Below are positions 34,321 through 38,668 of a DNA stretch of 38,668 nucleotides, piece by piece. The DNA comes from a virus: positions 1 through 38,668 of IMG/VR virus record IMGVR_UViG_3300032315_000218; one strand, 5' to 3'. Each line of letters starts with the position of its first letter. Position 1 is the first letter of the stretch. The position numbers and the translations under genes were made by a program. Under the pieces are notes generated by a model. The model was given only the letters and a program-made list of their open reading frames with translations, made no database searches and was not told the DNA's origin.

Positions 34321-34703
34321 GGGTAGCGTAGTCTTCCAGTAATTGTTCCTGAGACTGCGCCAGTATTTAAAAGCGTTATGGTGCTAGTCCCCCAATTTTT
34401 GCTAGCGTCGTTTGGTTCCCCAAAAGAACTTGATAGTTCCCCCGCATCCATTAGCAGAGTATTCATAACCTTTTTAGTAAACAGCTCGCCTTGCAGTTGT
34501 TGCATACTACCCCATAGGGCTTTTATTTCCTCGTCGCTTAGAAAAGGTAGCTGGTCTTGGTAGTCCTTGCCCCCCTCGGCTCGCATTTGAACGGCAAGTA
34601 AAATATCTTGCCATTTTTTAGGGTAGTACCCATGCACAGTCGGTATAAATTCGTCAGGGTTACTTCTCATACGCTCTAATAAAATCTGAACTCCTTGGTT
34701 CAT
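34317..34703 (-). CDS. Hypothetical phage protein upstream of polymerase
   Basis: The 128-residue product begins MNQGVQILLERMRSNPDEFI, with HGYYPKKWQDILLAV and a flexible Ser/Thr/Asn-rich C-terminus (GTSTITLLNTG). Overlaps both neighbours by four bases, so it is translated with the VRR-NUC nuclease and the polymerase. The helical first half may bind a replication protein; no motif proves this. Confidence 0.7.
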   Translation of the reverse strand: MNQGVQILLERMRSNPDEFIPTVHGYYPKKWQDILLAVQMRAEGGKDYQDQLPFLSDEEIKALWGSMQQLQGELFTKKVMNTLLMDAGELSSSFGEPNDASKNWGTSTITLLNTGAVSGTITGRLRYP

Positions 34704-34996
34704 GCGTTATCTCCTAGTATGTACTTTTCTAACATTGTTAGATTCGTCTCGTTAATAACAAAGGTCACTCCACCCGCTTTACGGATGTCTGCCATTTCTT
34801 TTTCTTGTAGTGCAGTAGGTGTATTGGTTCCAGCCTTGCACTCTATACCCATGAACAATGAGTTAAAGCAACACACAACATCAGGCACACCTGAGCGCCC
34901 AAAGCCATGCGTTGCGGGGAAGAAGTAATAGATACCATGTTGCTTTAGTATCTTTACAACTTTGTCTTTTACTTTTTTCTCGGGTGTTTGTGCCAT
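34700..34996 (-). CDS. VRR-NUC nuclease
   Basis: The 98-residue product begins MAQTPEKKVKDKVVKILKQH, followed by GVPDVV (Asp39) and IECKAG (Glu52, Lys54), the PD-(D/E)XK signature of stand-alone VRR-NUC proteins, which cut branched or junction DNA. It is the first gene after the promoter at 35003-35030; the predicted transcript start falls at or next to its ATG, so the mRNA may be leaderless. A 13-base palindrome (34729-34741) lies in its coding end. Confidence 0.88.
   Translation of the reverse strand: MAQTPEKKVKDKVVKILKQHGIYYFFPATHGFGRSGVPDVVCCFNSLFMGIECKAGTNTPTALQEKEMADIRKAGGVTFVINETNLTMLEKYILGDNA
34729..34741. repeat. 13-base palindrome copy 1 (CTAACATTGTTAG)
   Basis: Perfect 5-base arms with a 3-base centre. 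Lies in the VRR-NUC coding region, where the minus strand reads CTA ACA ATG TTA (Leu-Thr-Met-Leu). Identical to copies at 35990, 37299 and 38243, and the exact reverse complement of the copy at 38537. Confidence 0.85.
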
Positions 34997-35002
34997 GCCC
35001 TT

Positions 35003-35030
35003 ATGATAACATAGGGTTTGACTTTGTCAA
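35003..35030 (-). promoter_or_regulatory. Leftward sigma70-type promoter with palindromic -35 (P35.0)
   Basis: On the minus strand: TTGACA (plus 35025-35030), 16-base spacer, TATCAT (plus 35003-35008; 5 of 6 matches to TATAAT). The -35 is half of TTGAC-AAA-GTCAA (35018-35030), the same design and spacing as the promoter at 26616-26643; both continue AAC after the palindrome. Expected start near 34996. It should drive VRR-NUC, polymerase and downstream genes. Confidence 0.75.
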
Positions 35031-35195
35031 GGCAATAAGAATTTATTTGAAGTGAGGGGATATGTAGATTACCCGCCCCTCGTCGGGCTTCAAGGATTCG
35101 GTTAGCTAAAGTCTCTTGGGGGGAACTAACCGAAAGCTAATACATTCGCATCTACAAGGCTACTAGTAAGTAGCTAGTAAATCACCCCCCTAATA
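35031..35195. other. Non-coding gap with inverted repeats
   Basis: The largest non-coding stretch in the right block. It holds a perfect 9-base inverted repeat, TTCGGTTAG (35097-35105) and CTAACCGAA (35126-35134), around 20 bases; a small GCCC/GGGC hairpin at 35075-35088; and CTACT/AGTAG at 35160-35173. No ORF of sense, no T-run, no tRNA shape. It could be an origin, a leader or a small RNA; I cannot decide. Confidence 0.5.
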
Positions 35196-35582
35196 CTATT
35201 TCTCTAGCTGAGAAACCGCACGATTTAAATACCATTGTGCTTTCTTTAGGTTCTCTAACTTATCGTCTTTGTAGTCAGCACGACTAATGTATTTGATTAC
35301 ATTACCCAAATGATAGCCTAACTGCTTGGCTTCAATAAAGTCAATAGTCTCAATACCACCAACCTTATAATGGCTCGGGCTATTCACCTTATCGTCTGCA
35401 CTTAGAGACCTGATTCGCAACTTAACTACTTCTTTACCCGCTGCCGACTTTAGCTTAGCCTTACGCTGATATACAGATTGAATTGCTACCTTAAACAACT
35501 TGGCAATCGCACTAGCCTTTGCATCAGGGTTCTCTACTATGTAGTCATTTAACTTCTGTGATTTCTTGCTTACTGTTCTCAT
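35196..35582 (-). CDS. HTH plus DUF3310 protein
   Basis: In the 128-residue product, residues 1-48 look like a helix-turn-helix (DAKASAIAKLFKVAIQSVYQ). Residues 65-126 match DUF3310: NSPSHYKVGGIETIDFIEAK, GYHLGNVIKYISRAD and LKKAQWYLNRAV. DUF3310 is common in phage replication regions and sometimes annotated as nucleotide-kinase-like; its function is unsettled. It is the last gene before the 165-base gap. The start lies inside the upstream gene (38-base overlap). Confidence 0.82.
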   Translation of the reverse strand: MRTVSKKSQKLNDYIVENPDAKASAIAKLFKVAIQSVYQRKAKLKSAAGKEVVKLRIRSLSADDKVNSPSHYKVGGIETIDFIEAKQLGYHLGNVIKYISRADYKDDKLENLKKAQWYLNRAVSQLEK

Positions 35583-35754
35583 CTTTAATTACCTTTTCTT
35601 GTTGGATAAATTGCTCTAAAACTTCCCGAATCTTTTTACTTTTGTTGGGGTAAGTCTCAAAATACTCTGCTACTTCTACACTAACTCTAAGGGGAAAGTA
35701 AATCATTGCTGGTCTACTTGCTTTACCCCTAACTTTTTTAGTTACTTCATTCAT
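35545..35754 (-). CDS. Small basic protein, ribbon-helix-helix-like
   Basis: In the 69-residue product, a basic N-terminus is followed by RPAMIYFPLRVSVEVAEYFE and NKSKKIREVLEQFIQQ, a strand then two helices with the spacing of ribbon-helix-helix DNA-binding proteins. The assignment is by pattern only. Starts in an 8-base overlap with the upstream gene. A possible local regulator. Confidence 0.55.
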   Translation of the reverse strand: MNEVTKKVRGKASRPAMIYFPLRVSVEVAEYFETYPNKSKKIREVLEQFIQQEKVIKDENSKQEITEVK

Positions 35755-35980
35755 AACTCTCCTTTACTTGTAAGTCTTTCTCCCTATTTTTACCAAACTC
35801 ATAATCAGTTCGATATTCTGATGGTGGTACATATCCGTAACGCTTCCATATCTTTACGCAGTCTGCACCGCTTTGGTAAATAAATTTAGAGTTAATATCG
35901 GTAGCCATGACTGGTTTCCTTTCTTTTTTAGGTTGCTCTTTCTCATTTTTTACTACACTTAATTTCTTTTTAAATAACAT
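35747..35980 (-). CDS. Small hypothetical phage protein
   Basis: The 77-residue product has a basic N-terminus (MLFKKKLSVVKNEKEQPKKE), then DINSKFIYQSGADCVKIWKR and YGYVPPSEYRTDYEF. The ribosome site AGGAGG is very strong and directly follows a 13-base palindrome (35990-36002), so a protein bound there, or the RNA hairpin, could affect its translation. Function unknown. Confidence 0.65.
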   Translation of the reverse strand: MLFKKKLSVVKNEKEQPKKERKPVMATDINSKFIYQSGADCVKIWKRYGYVPPSEYRTDYEFGKNREKDLQVKESYE

Positions 35981-35989
35981 ACTGTCCTC

Positions 35990-36002
35990 CTAACATTGTT
36001 AG
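35990..36002. repeat. 13-base palindrome copy 2 (CTAACATTGTTAG)
   Basis: The only intergenic copy of this class. On the minus strand it contains the stop codon of the 289-residue gene and runs straight into the AGGAGG of the next gene (minus: CTAACAATGTTAGGAGG). Confidence 0.85.
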
Positions 36003-36868
36003 ATTTGTTGCAATACAACATAAGTGGTTGCATTAACACGACACCCAACACCGCTAACTATTTGGTTGTCCTCTACTAGCTTAAGCAAACCCACACTTCT
36101 GCGGATAAACTCAGGCAGTTCTTCGCTTACTTTAATTTGAGTAGGCTCATTCTTGCGGAATATAGCATAGTTTTGCCCATCAACATATACGAGGTAATGC
36201 TTATCTTCTCTAAGAGCATCACTAACTTGTTGACCCGCAATCTTTCTTTCAAACTTCTCAGGCATTTTATTCATATCTACTGTGTTATTAGGAATAACAT
36301 TATTCGCATACTCTACAAACTCTTCCCAATATCTGCCGACAATAAACTGCTTTGATGCCTCAGACAATCTGTTCCATTCCCAATCAAACTTTTGTCCTAA
36401 GTCACTAGATACACGATTCACGCAATGTTGCGCTTGATTCTTAGCATCCGCTAGTTTTTCGTCTAAGTTCTTTTTACCAAAGTATTTATCTATATGCTTG
36501 AGGGCTTTCTTTTCGTGGATTGTTTTCATGCCGTTGCCACGCTCACGCAACTGTTGCACTCGGAAGTTATCTACACAAAACTGTTGCCCATGATTAGAGT
36601 GGTAGCTTTGTGTATAGACTTGCCCTAACTCCTCACGCTTGTCCATTACCTTAAAGCATAGAGCCTGTAAGTCTGTCTTAATACTCTTACCAGTAGAGTT
36701 ATCCCACTTATAGTTAGTGTTATCTTCTTCAAATGTCCATTGTGGATACTTGAGTGCTAGCTTCTCAATAAAGGGTTGCAGGAAAGGGGTGATAATTGAT
36801 TGCACCTTGACCCCATCGCCCCTGTCTGTTGTTTTAAGTTTTACATTGTCATAAGTCATACTGTTCAT
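35999..36868 (-). CDS. Hypothetical phage protein, 289 residues
   Basis: Charged, mostly helical product, with SIITPFLQPFIEKLALKYPQ, LRERGNGMKTIHEKKALKHI and a strand-rich C-terminus (KHYLVYVDGQNYAIFRK). No catalytic motif recognised. Start at 36868 (GAGAGG very close) or the in-frame ATG at 36859 (better spacing); the difference is three residues. Overlaps the preceding gene by 20 bases. Basic composition fits nucleic-acid binding, unproven. Confidence 0.65.
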   Translation of the reverse strand: MNSMTYDNVKLKTTDRGDGVKVQSIITPFLQPFIEKLALKYPQWTFEEDNTNYKWDNSTGKSIKTDLQALCFKVMDKREELGQVYTQSYHSNHGQQFCVDNFRVQQLRERGNGMKTIHEKKALKHIDKYFGKKNLDEKLADAKNQAQHCVNRVSSDLGQKFDWEWNRLSEASKQFIVGRYWEEFVEYANNVIPNNTVDMNKMPEKFERKIAGQQVSDALREDKHYLVYVDGQNYAIFRKNEPTQIKVSEELPEFIRRSVGLLKLVEDNQIVSGVGCRVNATTYVVLQQI

Positions 36869-37097
36869 TTCCTCTCAATAATTTTAAAAACCCTTGTGCT
36901 TGTCCTAGCTTTAGCCAGCCCGTCTTATACTCTGTCGGTCTAGCGTAGCAGTCCTTAACCCTATACAACTTACCGCATTGTTCTAATATGTATCGCTCTT
37001 CTTTAAATACTTGTAATGAATGGTTTGAATACACCTCATCAAATATTTCTTGCATGCTCTTTCTTAATATGTCGGTTGTTAATGCAACATTAGCCAC
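36849..37097 (-). CDS. Small hypothetical protein, GTG start
   Basis: The 82-residue product begins MANVALTTDILRKSMQEIFD and contains YILEQCGKLYRVKDCYARPT. The start is GTG at 37097 with GGGGAG seven bases upstream; the overlapping ATG at 37099 is in a different frame and stops after six codons. One base separates it from the 32-residue membrane-protein gene. Function unknown. Confidence 0.65.
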   Translation of the reverse strand: MANVALTTDILRKSMQEIFDEVYSNHSLQVFKEERYILEQCGKLYRVKDCYARPTEYKTGWLKLGQAQGFLKLLRGNEQYDL

Positions 37098-37098
37098 A

Positions 37099-37197
37099 TT
37101 ATTTCTCCCCTAAGTAAATATTAACTAAAACATATAGGGCAAAAGCCCAAGTCACCGCCCCTGTTATTGAAAGTATTGTTACTAACACAGTAAACAT
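37099..37197 (-). CDS. 32-residue single-span membrane protein
   Basis: Encodes MFTVLVTILSITGAVTWAFA followed by LYVLVNIYLGEK: one continuous hydrophobic helix of about 25 residues with a short charged end. AGGGGG lies five bases before the ATG, and the frame fills the gap between two genes exactly. Tiny phage inner-membrane proteins can act in lysis timing, superinfection exclusion or host stress signalling; none can be chosen here. Confidence 0.65.
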   Translation of the reverse strand: MFTVLVTILSITGAVTWAFALYVLVNIYLGEK

Positions 37198-37206
37198 AAG
37201 TCCCCC

Positions 37207-38073
37207 TTACCAATTAAACTTGTTAAGAATGTCATCTACCTTAGACTTCACTTCTTTACGGCAGTCTGCGCTATCCTTGATATCTTCAATATCTAAACCT
37301 AACATTGTTAGTTCCAACTCCCGTCGTGCTTGTTCTAGCAATGGGTCTTTGGTTACATTCAAGTGGGTCAACAGACTGCACAACTCCTGATTGCTAGTGA
37401 TAAGGGTATCGTGGTAACGCTTAGCATTCTTACCATCCACCTGTTGATTCTCTTCGTCAGTCAGCTTGTCCGATAGATGGCTTAATGCTTTATGCAACTT
37501 CTCCCATGGCTCACGCATTGCATCTGCTAGCCTATCGTTAAATGCCAACTCATACTTGTCTTGCATCTCGACCATGTCCTGTTGCGGAATATCTAAGCGG
37601 AAGTCCCCACTCTCAGGCAATGGAGAGAACACCAATCGAAATCCAAACTTGCTACGCAATGTATCAATATCAGGATAGTCATAAGGATTAAACAAATCGC
37701 CCATGTGATGTTTAGATAACTCGATCAGGTCTGCATAGTTTGTATAGAAGTCTTTAATCATTACATTCATGTTCTTTTCATATACATTCATGTTCGACTT
37801 GTAGTCCATAAACAAACTAGTAGGTAAAAGCCTCGCACCTTTGTCCGACCAAGATAAGGTAGTCTGGTTGTGATAAAGCCTAGCCCTAGCAGCGTAGTCA
37901 GCTATCTTCTTACGCTTGTCCGTTCCCGCCATTAAGTTCTTACGCACTTGTGCAGAATCTTTACTCGCACTATTACTCGCAAGCACAGTATCGGTTGCAC
38001 CTTTGTCTAATTTGTTGGCAGTCCATACACTAATGTTTAGTTCTACCAATACCGCAGATGATGAAATACTCAT
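37207..38073 (-). CDS. DUF3150-like protein of a MoxR/VWA-type module
   Basis: The 288-residue product opens with LVELNISVWTANKLDKGATD, the pattern I associate with DUF3150 phage proteins. The rest is helical and charged, with FRLVFSPLPESGDFRLDIPQ in the middle. DUF3150 genes are often found near a CobS/MoxR-like AAA+ ATPase and a CobT/VWA-like protein; the VWA partner is just upstream here. A cofactor or substrate-adaptor role in that chaperone-like module is inferred. Contains palindrome copy 3. Confidence 0.65.
   Translation of the reverse strand: MSISSSAVLVELNISVWTANKLDKGATDTVLASNSASKDSAQVRKNLMAGTDKRKKIADYAARARLYHNQTTLSWSDKGARLLPTSLFMDYKSNMNVYEKNMNVMIKDFYTNYADLIELSKHHMGDLFNPYDYPDIDTLRSKFGFRLVFSPLPESGDFRLDIPQQDMVEMQDKYELAFNDRLADAMREPWEKLHKALSHLSDKLTDEENQQVDGKNAKRYHDTLITSNQELCSLLTHLNVTKDPLLEQARRELELTMLGLDIEDIKDSADCRKEVKSKVDDILNKFNW
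37299..37311. repeat. 13-base palindrome copy 3 (CTAACATTGTTAG)
   Basis: Inside the DUF3150-like gene near its 3' end; read on the minus strand as Leu-Thr-Met-Leu in ELTMLGL. Confidence 0.85.
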
Positions 38074-38075
38074 GA

Positions 38076-38318
38076 TTACTTCTCCTCAGGTTTGCCAGCT
38101 AACTTCGCTAGGTTGTAAAAGTTCTTACTCAATACACGCATGGTGCATATATCTCTATCTTGGGCATATATGTGGTAGTTAGTCCCACCATTTTCTGCCG
38201 AGCGATACTGTTCTTTATATATCTCTGCATCCTTTAGTAGGTCTAACATTGTTAGGGCTTTGTCTGCATCCATTACATACTCGTTACTCCACCCTAGGCT
38301 TACTATTACTTTGCTCAT
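38076..38318 (-). CDS. Small hypothetical protein between VWA and DUF3150 genes
   Basis: The 80-residue product begins MSKVIVSLGWSNEYVMDADK and contains YHIYAQDRDICTMRVLSKNF. I chose ATG 38318 because AAGGAG lies at the right distance; the longer frame from 38435 would run 113 bases into the VWA gene. The gene ends two bases before the DUF3150-like start. Function unknown; perhaps part of the same module. Carries palindrome copy 4. Confidence 0.65.
   Translation of the reverse strand: MSKVIVSLGWSNEYVMDADKALTMLDLLKDAEIYKEQYRSAENGGTNYHIYAQDRDICTMRVLSKNFYNLAKLAGKPEEK
38243..38255. repeat. 13-base palindrome copy 4 (CTAACATTGTTAG)
   Basis: Inside the 80-residue protein gene; read on the minus strand as Leu-Thr-Met-Leu in ALTMLDLL. 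Confidence 0.85.
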
Positions 38319-38322
38319 ACGA

Positions 38323-38668
38323 TTACTCCTTAATATGAATTGTTTTACCAACTGGGGCATAAGTCTTTGAATTTCTAACAATAGTCCATAGAATTGGCGC
38401 ATCCCATTCCTCTCCCCAATTACCGATATATCCATCCGTCAGCATGATGATTGCCTCAGGTCTAATTGCATTCTCTTTCAAGTAACGCATCACACAAGTC
38501 GGGTCTGTGCCACCACCACCTTTTGGTTTAGTAGAACTAACAATGTTAGTTACTGTGTTTCCGTCATATTCTTCATGACCCGCAACTGCGCCATCCCAAT
38601 AGATCAAATCGACCTTCTCGGGGTGAACTTCCTCGGCAATCCCTTGCACCTCAGAAAGAAACTCTGAT
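38323..38668 (-). CDS. VWA-like domain protein, C-terminal part (cut by right edge)
   Basis: The frame stays open to the window edge, with SEFLSEVQGIAEEVHPEKVD preceding any good start, so only the end is present. Visible motifs are VDLIYWDGAV, KPKGGGGTDPTCVM and EAIIMLTDGYIG, matching the von Willebrand A-like C-terminal domain of DUF2201 (metallopeptidase-like/VWA) proteins: a metal-site GGGGTD loop and a DG after the fourth strand. Such proteins pair with MoxR-type ATPases. Contains palindrome copy 5 in inverse orientation. Confidence 0.8.
   Translation of the reverse strand, partial: SEFLSEVQGIAEEVHPEKVDLIYWDGAVAGHEEYDGNTVTNIVSSTKPKGGGGTDPTCVMRYLKENAIRPEAIIMLTDGYIGNWGEEWDAPILWTIVRNSKTYAPVGKTIHIKE
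38537..38549. repeat. 13-base palindrome copy 5 (inverse, CTAACAATGTTAG)
   Basis: Exact reverse complement of the other four copies. Inside the VWA gene, in a different reading frame from the others (encodes Thr-Asn-Ile-Val), so it is not a shared protein motif. Confidence 0.85.

Noticed and set aside
38319-38435. Longer start for the 80-residue gene
   Set aside because: Would overlap the VWA gene by 113 bases; ATG 38318 has a well-placed AAGGAG.

Overview
The window is the central part of a tailed-bacteriophage genome. No host chromosomal genes, integrase, transposon, tRNA or CRISPR array were seen. Genes are packed with 1-26 base overlaps or short gaps in two convergent blocks. A giant ejection-type protein, an N-terminally unusual RpoD-like protein, a holin/endolysin pair and no recognisable tape measure or sheath suggest a short-tailed (podovirus-like) phage of a proteobacterium. 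Both the morphology and the host are inferences. Terminase, portal and capsid genes would lie left of the window, and more early genes right of it.

Left block (1-21835, + strand, late genes): the end of a virion protein; a trimeric fibre with a self-cleaving S74 chaperone; small tail-region proteins; a protein with twelve 20-residue repeats; a collar-domain fibre; a three-helix-type holin overlapping a GH108 endolysin; two virion proteins; then a run of Gly/Gln/Ala-rich probable internal virion proteins with a GNAT-like gene among them, ending in a 2076-residue protein with a ParB-like segment, an HExxH metalloprotease and a membrane-active C-terminal region.

Right block (21925-38668, - strand, early/replication genes), in order of transcription from the right edge: VWA and DUF3150-like proteins (a MoxR/VWA-type module), several small unknowns including a 32-residue membrane protein, DUF3310, VRR-NUC nuclease, family A DNA polymerase, a methyltransferase plus two glycosyltransferases, an XRE-sigma region 4 fusion, a small lipoprotein, a Cas4/RecB-like Fe-S nuclease, HNH nuclease, SNF2 helicase, a Cys4 DNA-binding candidate, a small HTH protein and a primase-helicase. 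A strong intrinsic terminator for leftward transcripts sits at the junction of the two blocks.

The most interesting signal is a family of 13-base palindromes (5-base arms, 3-base centre) in the right block. Five copies of CTAACATTGTTAG (one in inverse orientation) lie between 34729 and 38549, four of them inside genes. Two variants with TTGAC arms form the -35 elements of two closely matched leftward promoters at 26.6 and 35.0 kb. This resembles an operator/stoperator network for a phage repressor, which in this window could be the small HTH protein or the XRE-sigma4 fusion.
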